Counted from the stretch's first letter, positions 1-10,679 are shown. The stretch: DNA of 64,000 nucleotides from Streptomyces spongiicola (GCF_003122365.1 NZ_CP029254.1:6264001-6328000), one strand, 5' to 3'. Translations and numbers: made by a program. Notes: generated from the letters alone by a model not told the origin.

Positions 1-226
1 GCGGCACCGGGGCTTCGGCTTCGGCCGCGGGAGGTCTCCGGTGCGGCGGGTGCCGGGGGTTTCGTCCGCCTGCGCGTCCCGTGCCTGCGGGTCCCGTGCC
101 TGCGGGTCCCGGGCCGTCGACACGCGGCCGCGGACGATCGCGGAACCGTGCGTCCCGGGCCTGCGGGTCACGGCCCTGCGGGTCACGGCCCTGCGTGTCC
201 CGGGGCGGTCCGGCCCGGGATCGCGG
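1..226. repeat. Non-coding left edge with short tandem repeats
   Basis: I see no supported gene here. The segment holds two runs of a 15-bp motif built around CCTGCGGGTCCCG (about 83-112) and its variant with CACGG (about 160-205). It lies 3' of the IclR-family gene, which is read leftwards. Open frames on the plus strand are arginine/alanine-rich shadows of the repeats. Confidence 0.5.
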
Positions 227-1033
227 CTACTCCCGGGGTGCCGACGTGTTCGCCAGTGCCTCCGAGAGTTCGTTCGCCACCGTCCGCAGGACGGGCACGA
301 TCTTCTCCGTCGCGGCCTCCGTCACCCGGCCCGCCGGTCCCGAGATGGAGATCGCGGCGGCGGTGGGGGAGTCGGGCACCGGGACGGCGAGGCAGCGCAC
401 CCCGATCTCCTGCTCGTTGTCGTCGACGGCGTAGCCCGCGCGGCGGACCTGCTCCAGCGCCTCCAGGAAGCCGTCGGGCGTGGTGATGGTCTTCTCCGTC
501 GCGGCCGGCATGCCGGTGCGGGCCAGCAGCGCCCGTACCTCGTCCGGCGGGAAATGGGCGAGGAGCGCCTTGCCCACGCCGGTCGAGTGCGGCAGCACCC
601 GGCGCCCGACCTCGGTGAACATGCGCATCGAGTGCTTGGACGGGACCTGTGCCACATAGACGATCTCGTCGCCGTCGAGCAGCGCCATGTTCGCCGTCTC
701 GCCGGTCTCCTCGACCAGGCGGGCGAGGTACGGGCGGGCCCAGGTGCCGAGCAGTCGGGAGGCGCTCTCGCCGAGGCGGATCAGCCGGGGGCCGAGGGCG
801 TAGCGGCGGTTGGGCTGCTGGCGGACGTAGCCGCAGGCGACCAGGGTGCGCATGAGCCGGTGGATCGTGGGCAGGGGGAGCCCGCTGCTCGCGGAGAGTT
901 CGCTGAGCCCGACCTCGCCCCCGGCGTCGGCCATCCGCTCGAGCAGGTCGAAGGCCCGCTCGAGGGACTGCACTCCGCCGCTGCCGGCGGCGGGCTTGGC
1001 GGCGTCGGTGGTGCTGGCGCTGGACGGCGGCAC
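227..1033 (-). CDS. allR: IclR-family regulator, probable allantoin pathway repressor
   Basis: A 268-residue DNA-binding regulator. An N-terminal winged helix-turn-helix (about residues 22-85, with QSLERAFDLLERM and LPTIHRLMRTL) precedes an IclR effector domain (about 95-262) containing GKALLAHFP and the C-terminal RCLAVPVPDS segment typical of the family. The GTG start at 1033 has an AAAGGA ribosome site nine bases upstream. It is divergent from allantoinase and allantoicase. Known Streptomyces AllR is an IclR protein that represses allantoin genes and is released by glyoxylate-related metabolites, so AllR is the natural reading; the symbol rests on context rather than alignment. Candidate operators lie in the shared intergenic region. 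Confidence 0.85.
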   Translation of the reverse strand: MPPSSASTTDAAKPAAGSGGVQSLERAFDLLERMADAGGEVGLSELSASSGLPLPTIHRLMRTLVACGYVRQQPNRRYALGPRLIRLGESASRLLGTWARPYLARLVEETGETANMALLDGDEIVYVAQVPSKHSMRMFTEVGRRVLPHSTGVGKALLAHFPPDEVRALLARTGMPAATEKTITTPDGFLEALEQVRRAGYAVDDNEQEIGVRCLAVPVPDSPTAAAISISGPAGRVTEAATEKIVPVLRTVANELSEALANTSAPRE

Positions 1034-1208
1034 GTCAACGGTCCTTTCTGGCGGGCGGGCAAGGCAGCAGCCTACCGGGCCGGGCCGTGGCGCACACCGC
1101 CGATGTGCGGGCGTAGCGGCCGGTCAGGGCGTTCTCGCCGGTGTGCGGCCGGTCGTCTCCGATGGGTGCCGCGACAGCGTCTTGCTGCACCGTCGCGTTC
1201 TGCTTGGC

Positions 1209-1326
1209 GGAAGTATAGTTCCATTTTGCGAAAGGCGTCGGTGACCGCCGGTCCGGCCCGGAGGGTGCCCGCGAGGTCTTGACGGGGCGGGGGTGGAGGG
1301 GAAGACTCCTTCAACAGTTCGTTGAA
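1209..1326. promoter_or_regulatory. Divergent allR/allB control region with two inverted repeats
   Basis: Two inverted repeats lie in the gap between the divergent regulator and allantoinase. GGAA-GTATAG-TTCC spans 1209-1222 and overlaps a leftward -10-like TATACT. TTCAAC-AGTTC-GTTGAA spans 1310-1326, about 45 bases before the allantoinase start. Either could be an operator for the IclR-family protein; the assignment is inferred from position and symmetry only. Confidence 0.4.
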
Positions 1327-1369
1327 TTTCGCTGTGCGGAAGTGCAGCGGTACGGAAGTGAGGGGCAGG

Positions 1370-2722
1370 GTGTCCGATACGCACGTCGCCGACGTGAATC
1401 TGGTGCTGCGCTCGACTCGTGTCGTCACCCCCGGGGGCACGCGCCCCGCGTCGATCGCCGTCGCCGCCGGGAGGATCGCGGCCGTGCTGCCGTACGACGC
1501 CGCGGTGCCCGCCGGAGCCCTGCTGGAGGACGCCGGCGACCATGCCGTCCTACCCGGCCTCGTCGACACTCATGTGCACGTCAACGACCCCGGCCGCACC
1601 GAGTGGGAGGGCTTCTGGACCGCCACCCGGGCGGCCGCCGCCGGCGGCATCACCACACTGCTGGACATGCCGCTGAACTCCCTCCCGCCCACGACCACGG
1701 TCGACGACCTGCGCGTCAAGCAGGACGTGGCACGGCCCAAGGCGCATGTGGACACCGGCTTCTGGGGCGGCGCCGTCCCGGGCAACACCAAGGACCTGCG
1801 CCCGCTGCACGAGGCCGGCGTCTTCGGCTTCAAGTGCTTCCTGTCGCCCTCGGGCGTCGAGGAGTTCCCGGAACTCGACCAGGAGCAGCTCGCCGGCGCC
1901 CTCGCGGAGATCACCGGCTTCGGCGGCCTGCTGATCGTCCACGCCGAGGACCCGCACCACCTGTCCGCCGCCCCGCAGCGGCCGGGTCCCCGCTACGCCG
2001 ACTTCCTCGCCTCCCGCCCCCGGGACGCCGAGAACACCGCGATCGCCAACCTCGTCGCGCAGGCCCGGCGCCTGGACGCACGGGTGCACGTGCTGCACCT
2101 GTCCTCGGCCGACGCGCTGCCGCTGATCGCCCGAGCCAGGGCCGAGGGCGTGCGCATCACCGTCGAGTCCTGCCCGCACTTCCTCACCCTCACCGCCGAG
2201 GAAGTCCCCGACGGCGCAACCGAGTTCAAGTGCTGCCCGCCGATACGCGAGGCGGCCAACCGGGACCTGCTCTGGCAGGGTCTCGCCGACGGCACCATCG
2301 ACTGCGTCGTCTCCGACCACTCGCCCTGCACCGGCGATCTGAAGACCCCCGACTTCGCCTCGGCCTGGGGCGGGATCTCCTCCCTCCAACTCGGCCTGCC
2401 GGCCGTCTGGACGGAGGCCCGCAGGCGCGGCCACACCCTGGAGGACGTCGTCCGCTGGATGTCCTCCGCCCCGGCGGAACTCGCCGGCCTCACCAGGAAG
2501 GGGGCGATCGAGGCCGGACGCGACGCCGACTTCGCCGTCCTCGCCCCCGACGAGACCTTCACCGTCGACCCCGCCGAACTCCACCACCGCAACCGGGTCA
2601 CCGCCTACGCGGGCAGGACCCTGCACGGTGTCGTCAGGTCGACATGGCTGCGCGGCACGCGGATCGTGGAGAACGGCACCGTCGCCGAGCCCACCGGCCG
2701 GCTGCTCGAAAGGAACGACTGA
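1370..2722 (+). CDS. allB: Allantoinase
   Basis: Cyclic amidohydrolase that opens the hydantoin ring of allantoin to give allantoate, the first step of allantoin use as nitrogen source. The beta/alpha-barrel metal site is visible: DTHVHVND near residue 66, the carboxylated lysine in FGFKCFLSP near residue 155, the histidine in VHVLHLSSADAL, and SDHSPC. The frame is open from an upstream TTG at 1322, but GTG at 1370 is preferred because a G-rich AGGGGCAGGG tract precedes it and the protein begins at the family's usual point (about 450 residues). The allantoicase gene starts four bases after the stop, so the two are probably cotranscribed. Dihydropyrimidinase-family paralogy is possible, but adjacent allantoicase settles the assignment. 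Confidence 0.92.
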   Translation: MSDTHVADVNLVLRSTRVVTPGGTRPASIAVAAGRIAAVLPYDAAVPAGALLEDAGDHAVLPGLVDTHVHVNDPGRTEWEGFWTATRAAAAGGITTLLDMPLNSLPPTTTVDDLRVKQDVARPKAHVDTGFWGGAVPGNTKDLRPLHEAGVFGFKCFLSPSGVEEFPELDQEQLAGALAEITGFGGLLIVHAEDPHHLSAAPQRPGPRYADFLASRPRDAENTAIANLVAQARRLDARVHVLHLSSADALPLIARARAEGVRITVESCPHFLTLTAEEVPDGATEFKCCPPIREAANRDLLWQGLADGTIDCVVSDHSPCTGDLKTPDFASAWGGISSLQLGLPAVWTEARRRGHTLEDVVRWMSSAPAELAGLTRKGAIEAGRDADFAVLAPDETFTVDPAELHHRNRVTAYAGRTLHGVVRSTWLRGTRIVENGTVAEPTGRLLERND

Positions 2723-2726
2723 CATC

Positions 2727-3848
2727 GTGGCGACACCGTCCTTCACCGGCAACGCGAACCCGTACGGGGGCGGCGACCCCTACGCCGACTACCGCACCGC
2801 GGACCTCCCGTTCACCGGTCTCGCGAACCTCGCCGACCGCCGGCTCGGCGCGGGTGTGATCGCCGCGAACGACGAGTTCTTCGCCCAGCGGGAGAACCTG
2901 CTGGTGCCCGAGCCCGCCGAGTTCGACCCCGAGCACTTCGGCCACAAGGGCAAGATCATGGACGGCTGGGAGACGCGGCGTCGCCGCGGTGCCTCGGCCG
3001 AGCGGCCCTGGCCCACGGCCGACGACCACGACTGGGCGCTGGTCCGGCTCGGCGCTCCCGGCGTGATCCGCGGCATCGTCGTCGACACCGCGCACTTCCG
3101 CGGCAACATGCCGCAGGCCGTGTCCGTCGAGGCAACCGCCTGGGAAGGGGCCCACGGCGCCCCCACCCCGGAGGAACTGCTCTCCGGGAGCGTGAAGTGG
3201 ACGACGCTCGTACCGCGCACCCCGGTGGCCGGCCACGCCGCCAACGGCTTCGAGGTCACCGCCGAGCAGCGCTTCACCCATCTGCGCGTCAACCAGCACC
3301 CCGACGGCGGCATCGCACGGCTGCGCGTGTACGGGGAGGTCGTCCCCGATCCGAAGTGGCTCGCCGCGCTCGGTACCGTCGACGTCGTGGCGCTGGAGAA
3401 CGGCGGCGCCGTGGAGGACGCCTCCGACCGCTTCTACTCGCCGCCGGCCAACACCATCAACCCCGGCCGCTCCCGGAAGATGGACGACGGCTGGGAGACC
3501 GCGCGCCGCCGCGACCGGGGCAACGACTGGATCCGGTACCGGCTGGTGGCCGACTCCCAGATCCGCGCCGTCGAGATCGACACCGCGTACCTCAAGGGCA
3601 ACGCCGCGGGCTGGGCCTCCCTCTCGGTCAGGTCGGGCGAGGACGGCGAGTGGGCCGAGTTCCTGCCGCGCACCCGCCTGCAGCCGGACACCAACCACCG
3701 CTTCGTGCTGGACACCCCGGCGGTCGGCACGCACGTCCGCATCGACGTCTTCCCGGACGGGGGCTTCTCCCGGCTGCGTCTCTTCGGCTCGCTCACCGAG
3801 CGCGGCGCTGCGTCGCTGGCGGCGCGCCACCGCGAACTCGGCGGCTGA
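2727..3848 (+). CDS. alc: Allantoicase
   Basis: Allantoate amidinohydrolase: hydrolyses allantoate to ureidoglycolate and urea in the cytoplasm. The 373-residue protein shows the internal duplication expected of the family, two jelly-roll repeats each with a G-(K/R)xMDxGWETxRRR motif (GKIMDGWETRRRRG near residue 76 and KMDDGWETARRRDRG near 252) and a repeated PDGG(I/F)xRLR motif near each repeat's end. The GTG at 2727 is chosen because AAAGGA lies upstream in the 3' end of allantoinase and the product then has family length. No ureidoglycolate lyase or urease is visible nearby, so later steps must be encoded elsewhere. Confidence 0.92.
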   Translation: MATPSFTGNANPYGGGDPYADYRTADLPFTGLANLADRRLGAGVIAANDEFFAQRENLLVPEPAEFDPEHFGHKGKIMDGWETRRRRGASAERPWPTADDHDWALVRLGAPGVIRGIVVDTAHFRGNMPQAVSVEATAWEGAHGAPTPEELLSGSVKWTTLVPRTPVAGHAANGFEVTAEQRFTHLRVNQHPDGGIARLRVYGEVVPDPKWLAALGTVDVVALENGGAVEDASDRFYSPPANTINPGRSRKMDDGWETARRRDRGNDWIRYRLVADSQIRAVEIDTAYLKGNAAGWASLSVRSGEDGEWAEFLPRTRLQPDTNHRFVLDTPAVGTHVRIDVFPDGGFSRLRLFGSLTERGAASLAARHRELGG

Positions 3849-4041
3849 CCGCGCCCCCGCGCCCGGTGGCCACCCGGCCCGCGGCGGACGGCCCGCGGCG
3901 GACGGACCCCGCGCCCGGCGGCCACCCGGCTTGCGGCGGACGGCCCCACGTCGGCCAACTGCACGACCACACCCACCGCATGGGCCTGCTCATGGGGGCC
4001 CGGACGTCCACCCTCACCGACCACTTCTGAGAGAAGGCCCC
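3849..4041. repeat. Gap with GGCGGACGGCCCGC-type direct repeats
   Basis: The 5' part carries repeated CCCGCGGCGGACGG units. A related run (GCGACGGACGGCCCGC) reappears at about 4215-4250, on the far side of the CYTH fragment. A short open frame ending at 4030 (HRMGLLMGARTS near its end) looks protein-like but has no start or recognisable family. Confidence 0.4.
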
Positions 4042-4215
4042 ATGAAGCACGAGTACGAGGCGAAGTTCCTGGCCGTCGACGCCGCCGGCCTCCAGGCCAA
4101 GCTGACCGCCCTCGGCGCCGTCCAGGCGTTCCCCCGCACGCTCCTCACCCGCAAGATCTTCGAGAACGACTCCCTGGATGGCGGGGCCTGGATTCGGCTG
4201 CGTGACGAGGGCACC
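4042..4215 (+). pseudogene. N-terminal fragment of a CYTH-domain (class IV adenylate cyclase-like) protein
   Basis: A well-placed ATG with GAGAAGG upstream opens a frame of about 58 residues that fits the start of a CYTH domain: HEYEAKFLAVD carries the ExExK-like signature, followed by a leucine-rich helix and RKIFEND...GAWIRLRDEG. After residue ~58 the similarity stops and the frame runs into arginine/alanine-rich repeat translation, so most of the triphosphate tunnel is missing. Intact CYTH proteins are about 170-200 residues. I read this as a deletion remnant; the similar repeats on both sides could be the recombination partners. Confidence 0.65.
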
Positions 4216-4326
4216 CGCGCGACGGACGGCCCGCGACGGACGGCCCGCGACGCGCGGCCCGCGGCGCACCGGACCCCTGCGGCAGCGGCACCGGTGCGCC
4301 CCGCGCCGCCTCGGCGGTGCGCGCGC

Positions 4327-5535
4327 TCAGCGCCGCAGCACCCGGTGCTCTACGGACTCCAGCGGGCCCCTGGCGAACCGCCGCAGCCACAGTGCGGAGC
4401 CCCCCATCAGCACGGCGCAGACCGCCGCCCACAGCGCCATGACCCACCACGGCCGCCCGGAATCGCCGAGCCGTTCCGCGAGGCCGAGGCCGATGCCGTA
4501 GGAGACGAGCACACACAGCACGTTCTGCAGCACATAGGCGGACAGGGCCGTCCGCCCGACCGAGGTGAGCCCCTTCACGAACCATCCCTCGCGGCGGACC
4601 CGGTCCAGGGCGGCGCCGATCAGGCCGATGTAGCCGACGGCCACCAGCGGGGCGGCGCAGTAGCGTCCGAGCAGGAAGCCGCCGGGCCCGGCGAGGACGG
4701 ACAGTGCGGTCAGCGGTACGCCCAGGCCCAGCCCCCAGCGGAGCATCCGGCCACGGATGCGGCGGCCGGCGGTGCCCGCGCCGAACGCCCCCGCCCGGTA
4801 CAGGCGCACCCCGAGCAGGAACAGGAAGACCAGGAGCCCGAACGACAGCACCGGCTCCAGCCGCAGCGCAACGGCGTTCTCCAGGCGGTACGCGATCTGG
4901 TCCGGGTAGCCGCCGTGCGCGTACAGCTCGACGACCCGGCGGGGGACGTTCCCCCCGGTCCCCGCGCCGCCTTGCTCCCCGGACGCCACCAGCGCCGCGG
5001 TCAGCCCGCCCATCAGCAGCAGGTGCAGACCGCCCGCCCACCACATCACCCGGCGGCGGACCCGGTCGGATCGGGTCAGCAGCCGGGCGACGAGCAGGGC
5101 CGTGACCGCGTACCCCATGAGGACGTCCCAGGCGAACACCAGGACGAAATGGACGGTGCCCTCGGCGAGGAGGAACAGTGCCCGGCCCCGGTACATGCCC
5201 GGCCAGGGCAGCCCGCGCCGGGCGGCGGAGTCGAACTGGATGGCGAGGCCGACGCCGAAGAGGATCGTCAGCATGGACAGGAACTTGCCGTCCGCGAGGA
5301 GCCGGAACAGGGTCTCGGCGCCGTCCGACGGGGACGTGAACCCCGGTGCGCCGCCAGCGCCCCGGAGGATCGCCCCTTCGGCGCCCGGGGTGGTGAAGAC
5401 CCACACGTTCGTCATCAGCGTGCCGAGGACGGCGGTGCCGCGGAGCACGTCGAGCAGGGCCAGCCGGCCGCTCGGGGCGCCGGACGCACCGGGCGCACCG
5501 GACGAGCCGGCCTGGGTGGAGAGGGTCTCGGTCAT
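4327..5535 (-). CDS. DUF418-family multi-pass membrane protein
   Basis: About 402 residues from ATG 5535 (an upstream in-frame ATG at 5598 would add 21). It is strongly hydrophobic with roughly eight to ten predicted membrane segments. A conserved-looking N-terminal LDVLRGTAVLGTLMTNVWVF segment, a central FLSMLTILFGVGLAIQ block and a C-terminal GRTALSAYVLQN-VLCVL region are the pattern of DUF418 proteins, which are related to acyltransferase/OpgC-type membrane proteins. Function is unknown; surface-glycan modification is a guess. It stands alone in the scar zone, 3' end facing the CYTH fragment. Confidence 0.75.
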   Translation of the reverse strand: MTETLSTQAGSSGAPGASGAPSGRLALLDVLRGTAVLGTLMTNVWVFTTPGAEGAILRGAGGAPGFTSPSDGAETLFRLLADGKFLSMLTILFGVGLAIQFDSAARRGLPWPGMYRGRALFLLAEGTVHFVLVFAWDVLMGYAVTALLVARLLTRSDRVRRRVMWWAGGLHLLLMGGLTAALVASGEQGGAGTGGNVPRRVVELYAHGGYPDQIAYRLENAVALRLEPVLSFGLLVFLFLLGVRLYRAGAFGAGTAGRRIRGRMLRWGLGLGVPLTALSVLAGPGGFLLGRYCAAPLVAVGYIGLIGAALDRVRREGWFVKGLTSVGRTALSAYVLQNVLCVLVSYGIGLGLAERLGDSGRPWWVMALWAAVCAVLMGGSALWLRRFARGPLESVEHRVLRR

Positions 5536-5881
5536 GTCCCCATCGTCCGGGCCGTTGCCGCCGCGATCGTCGTGGCGGATGATGAACGCGTCCTGCACCG
5601 AAGGATGTAGGGACGCCGGCGCGGTCTACGACTCCGGGACGCCGGCGCCGCCCGCGTGCCACCGGCGGATCGCGCGACTCCCCACACCTCTTGCCGGGGG
5701 GCGCCACTCTGGCTCCCATCCGCTTCAGGCCGGCCATCGCCGCCTGAGCGCACGGACGGCCACGGGAGCGCACCAGGACGCCGAGAAATCCGCCCCATTA
5801 CCAGCGGGGGCGTCTCCGTGTCCAGGGAGAGCCACGGAGATCCCACGACGCCCTATGCAGCCATGGGCGGCTCCCCGTCAC
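5536..5881. other. Intergenic stretch without supported gene
   Basis: I see only arginine- and proline-rich shadow frames here. The DUF418 promoter must lie at its left end. The right end passes directly into the truncated TPR-regulator sequence without any start codon or ribosome site. Confidence 0.4.
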
Positions 5882-6394
5882 GCCGAGACCACCTTGCACG
5901 GTCGTGGCCGCGCGTTCGGTCTGGGCATCCTGCACCTGCGTGGGCTGACGCTGGCCGGACGCATCAAGGACAAGCGCACGGCGCAGCAGCACATCGACGC
6001 CGCATGGCGGGTAGCCGGCGAGTTCGCCGAGGACATTGCTGAGCACGGCATCCACTTCGGGCCGGAGAACACCGCCGTTCACGTCATCTCAACGGCCTCG
6101 GATATGGAGGACCACCGCCGCGCGCTGGACACCGCTGACGACTTGATCCGGAGCGGCCTGACGCTTCCGGCCACGCGTGTCGGCCCCCTGCACATGAACC
6201 TCAGCCGGTCGCGGCTCGCTCTGGGCGACCGGGACGGTGCTCTTGAATCGCTCGAAGAGGCTTGGAATGTCGCACCCGAGATGGCCCGGGTCCACCCCAC
6301 GTCTCAGGAACTGATGCGCGTCTTGACCTCGCTGCACCGCCGGAGCAACCCGCGCCTGACCCGGCTGGCCAAGCGCGCGGGTGTGCCCTTCTGA
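5882..6394 (+). pseudogene. C-terminal TPR-like tail of a helix-turn-helix regulator (truncated)
   Basis: About 170 residues in frame show the helical repeats seen at the C-terminus of Streptomyces XRE/TPR regulators: RALDTADDLIRSGL, RLALGDRDGALESLEEAW and a closing RLTRLAKRAGVPF. The DNA-binding N-terminus is absent: going upstream, the frame dissolves into low-complexity sequence, and there is no start codon with a ribosome site. Third-position G/C bias is normal within the fragment. It is followed by an IS3-like tail on the opposite strand, so insertion and deletion is a plausible cause of the truncation. Confidence 0.65.
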
Positions 6395-6447
6395 CCTCCT
6401 GGGGGAGCCGCCTGTTCAGCGGGTCCACTCGGTTGACAACGGTTCGA

Positions 6448-6660
6448 TGAGCTGCCCCGAGTTTCGTAGAGTCCGGTGACCTTGTTTCAGGCGGACTGCG
6501 GGCTCTGCTCCTGGTTCTGCCAGAAGGCTTCCGCGTACTCGGCGGGCGGTAGGAGGTCCAAGGCCCCGCCCAGAGCCCGGTCGGGAGCCCGGACCGCCGG
6601 GGGATACCGCCCTTGCAGCGACGACGCGTCGCCGAACGACAGCTGCCTGCGCAACGCCAT
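6448..6660 (-). mobile_element. Probable 3' remnant of an IS3-family element
   Basis: The right-hand part holds a short frame (ATG at 6660 with GAGGGGG upstream, stop at 6487, 57 residues) whose end, LLPPAEYAEAFWQNQEQ, resembles the C-terminal xPAEYxxxFW segment of IS3-type OrfB transposases. About 40 bases beyond the stop lies TGAGCTGCCCCGAGTTTCG (from 6448), which looks like the terminal inverted repeat of Streptomyces IS3 elements. The integrase DDE core is missing. An independent small protein gene remains possible because start and ribosome site are good. Confidence 0.4.
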
Positions 6661-6866
6661 GATCCCCCTCGGGTCGTCCGCCTCGCCGGGCTCCACTCTG
6701 GCACGACCGGGGCGGTGGCGGGGCGTTGCCCGGACATGCGTGGGCGAACCGGGGGAGTGAGCCTGCCCGCCTGGGACCGCCGCGTGCCGGCCGCCGACGG
6801 TCCCACCGCGCCGCCCGTCCTGCCCGCGCCGCCTGCCCGCGCCGCCTGCCCGCGCCGCCCGCCCCG

Positions 6867-8420
6867 TCAGCCGGTCCGGGCGGCCAGTGCCTCGCGCGCC
6901 GCGTCCAGCGCGGTCTCCCGGTCGTGCGGTACCAGGCCGATCCGGGTGCGGCGGTCGAGGAGGTCGGACTCGTCCAGCGCTCCCTCGTGCCGTACGGCCC
7001 ACAGCAGTTCGGCCCCCGTGACCGGATGGCCGGGGACGACGGGGCGGGCCAGCGCGGGGTCGGCGAGGCCGAGGGCGTGCACGGCCGGTGCCTCGGAGCC
7101 GTAGCGGCCGACCAGCCGGGCCGGCGCGTCGAGCGCTGCGAGGGCGTCCGGACCGACCGCGCCGACCAGCGGCAGTGCGGCCGTACGGCAGCGCCCGGCA
7201 CGCAGCCCGCGTGCGGCGACCGCCGCGTCCACCGCGTCCTGCGCCATCCGCCGGTACGTGGTGAGCTTGCCGCCGACGACCGTGACGACGCCGTCGGGCG
7301 AGGTGAGGACGGCGTGCCTGCGTGAGATGTCCGCGGTGCGCCCCTGACCGCCGCCGGCGGTGTCGAGCAGCGGGCGCAGCCCGGCGAAGGCGCCGACCAC
7401 GTCGCCGCGGGCCACGGGCACGTCGAGCGCGGAGCCGAGGACGTCGAGGAGGAAGCCGATGTCCGTCTCCGGTACCTCCGGGACATCGGGCACGTCGCCG
7501 TCGACCGGTTCGTCGGTCAGGCCCACGTACACCCGGCCGTCGCCCTGCGGCAGGACGAGGACGAAGCGGTTGGCCTCGCCGGGGACCGGGATGTGCAGGC
7601 CGGCCGCGGGACCGCCGAGGGCTTCGGAGCGGAGCACCAGATGGGTGCCCCGCGAGGGCCGCAGCCGTACGTCGCCGACGAGTCCGCCCGCCCAGACGCC
7701 GGCGGCGTTGATCACCGCGCGGGCCCGGATCCGCAGTTCCCCACCGGTCCGTTCGTCGCGTACGGCCGCTCCCCGGCCGCCGACGGAGAGCGCGCGCACC
7801 CGGGTGAGGATCCGGGCGCCGTGGGCGGCGGCCGTCCGGGCGACGGCGGTCACCAGCCGGGCGTCGTCGGTGAGCCGGCCGTCCCAGGACAGCAGTCCGC
7901 CGCGCAGCCCGGCGGGCCGCAGCGCGGGCGCCAGGTGGCGGGTCTCCACCGCGGACAGGGTGCGCGGCGCGGGCAGGGCGGTCCGGGAGGTGCGGGCCGA
8001 CACCCGCAGCAGGTCGCCGGCGCGGAAGCCCGCCCAGGCCAGTGCGGCCTGGGCGCGCGGGACCAGCGGGGTCAGCGGGAGGACGAACGGCTGGGCGCGC
8101 ACCAGGTGCGGGGCGGTGCGCTCCATGAGGATGCCGCGTTCGACGGCGCTCTCGCGGGCGACGTCCAGTTGGGCGCTGGCGAGGTAGCGCAGTCCGCCGT
8201 GGACGAGCTTGGAACTCCACCGTGAGGTGCCGAAGGCGAGGTCGTGGGCGTCGATCGCGGCGACCGACAGCCCCCGCGAGGCGGCGTCGAGGGCCGCTCC
8301 CGCGCCCGTCGCGCCGAGGCCGACGACGAGCACGTCGACCTCGGACCCGTCGGCGAGTGCGGCCAGTTCCCGTGCGCGGCGCGCCGCGTGGAGGGAGGAG
8401 GCGGGGTGCGGAGTGCTCAT
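6867..8420 (-). CDS. glpD: Glycerol-3-phosphate dehydrogenase/oxidase
   Basis: FAD-dependent oxidation of sn-glycerol 3-phosphate to dihydroxyacetone phosphate, usually at the membrane with quinone as acceptor. The 517-residue protein has the N-terminal dinucleotide fold (VLVVGLGATGAGAALDAASRG, near residue 28), the GlpD signature WSSKLVHGGLRYL, the INAAGVWA segment and a C-terminal DAO_C-type domain ending LDAAREALAA. The ATG at 8420 overlaps the stop of the TetR gene by four bases (ATGA), implying cotranscription and coupling. The neighbourhood (alkyl-DHAP-synthase-like enzyme, lipid kinase) suggests DHAP/G3P supply for a lipid branch rather than glycerol growth, since glpF and glpK are absent. 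Confidence 0.9.
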   Translation of the reverse strand: MSTPHPASSLHAARRARELAALADGSEVDVLVVGLGATGAGAALDAASRGLSVAAIDAHDLAFGTSRWSSKLVHGGLRYLASAQLDVARESAVERGILMERTAPHLVRAQPFVLPLTPLVPRAQAALAWAGFRAGDLLRVSARTSRTALPAPRTLSAVETRHLAPALRPAGLRGGLLSWDGRLTDDARLVTAVARTAAAHGARILTRVRALSVGGRGAAVRDERTGGELRIRARAVINAAGVWAGGLVGDVRLRPSRGTHLVLRSEALGGPAAGLHIPVPGEANRFVLVLPQGDGRVYVGLTDEPVDGDVPDVPEVPETDIGFLLDVLGSALDVPVARGDVVGAFAGLRPLLDTAGGGQGRTADISRRHAVLTSPDGVVTVVGGKLTTYRRMAQDAVDAAVAARGLRAGRCRTAALPLVGAVGPDALAALDAPARLVGRYGSEAPAVHALGLADPALARPVVPGHPVTGAELLWAVRHEGALDESDLLDRRTRIGLVPHDRETALDAAREALAARTG

Positions 8421-9016
8421 GGCGAGAGGGTCCTCTCCAGAAGGGTCCGCAGCTCTTCGAGGAAGGCCGCGTCGGTGAGCCGGGGGTCGTCCGGTTCGGT
8501 CATCGTGCGCAGCGACATGGCGAACGACTGGACGACGAGCAGCAGCGCCCTGGCCTGCAGATCGGGATGGAGCCGGCGGACGGAGCCGTCGGCGTGGCCT
8601 TCCTCCAGGGCGCCGGTGATCAGCCCGAGTAGCGCGTCCTGGCTGGTGCCGCGGCGGTCGAGCAGGTAGGGCAGCAGCAGTTCGGGGTCGACGTCGACGA
8701 TCTTGCGGAAGAGGGGGTGGGCGCGGAAGGCGGCGACCCCGCCGGCGAGTCCGTCGACCAGCCGCGCCCGGGTCGTGGCGTCCGGCCGGGCCGGGGGGAT
8801 GGCGCTCACGGCGACCGCGATCCACTCCCGTGTCATCAGATCGCCGACGAGGGTCCGCACGTCCGGCCAGCGCCGGTACAGGGTCATGCGTGACACGCCG
8901 GCCCGCCGGGCCACGTCGGTCAGGGTGGTCCGGCGTACGCCGACGGCCAGGACGCAGTCTCGTGCCGCGTCGAGCACGGCGTCTCCGTCCCCGTGGTTGT
9001 GACGAATAGGCGTCAT
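8417..9016 (-). CDS. TetR-family regulator
   Basis: A 199-residue one-component repressor: N-terminal TetR helix-turn-helix (about residues 12-58, with TLTDVARRAGVSRMTLYRRWP) and a variable all-helical ligand domain. It is the first gene of a two-gene unit with glpD and is divergent from the alkyl-DHAP-synthase-like gene. The ATG lies directly beside a short palindrome and a leftward -10-like TACACT at about 9023-9028, compatible with a leaderless, self-repressed transcript. Its ligand could be an acyl or alkyl lipid metabolite, judged only from the neighbours. Confidence 0.85.
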   Translation of the reverse strand: MTPIRHNHGDGDAVLDAARDCVLAVGVRRTTLTDVARRAGVSRMTLYRRWPDVRTLVGDLMTREWIAVAVSAIPPARPDATTRARLVDGLAGGVAAFRAHPLFRKIVDVDPELLLPYLLDRRGTSQDALLGLITGALEEGHADGSVRRLHPDLQARALLLVVQSFAMSLRTMTEPDDPRLTDAAFLEELRTLLERTLSP

Positions 9017-9025
9017 CTGTCACAG
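9017..9025. promoter_or_regulatory. Candidate operator, CTGTCACAG palindrome
   Basis: A nine-base odd-centred palindrome sits immediately upstream of the TetR ATG, in the 70-base divergent gap. It overlaps the probable leaderless TetR promoter, so binding would repress tetR-glpD and could affect the rightward flavoenzyme gene. Short and unproven. Confidence 0.3.
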
Positions 9026-9086
9026 TGTAATGCAGGGCGGGCCGCGCGGCACCGCGCCCCACGAGCAGAGGTGAAGGACGGACGAC

Positions 9087-10679
<1,593 letters not shown>

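Noticed and set aside
2628..2726. Longer allantoicase N-terminus from 2628
   Set aside because: The extension overlaps allantoinase and is arginine/serine-rich; GTG 2727 with AAAGGA gives family length.
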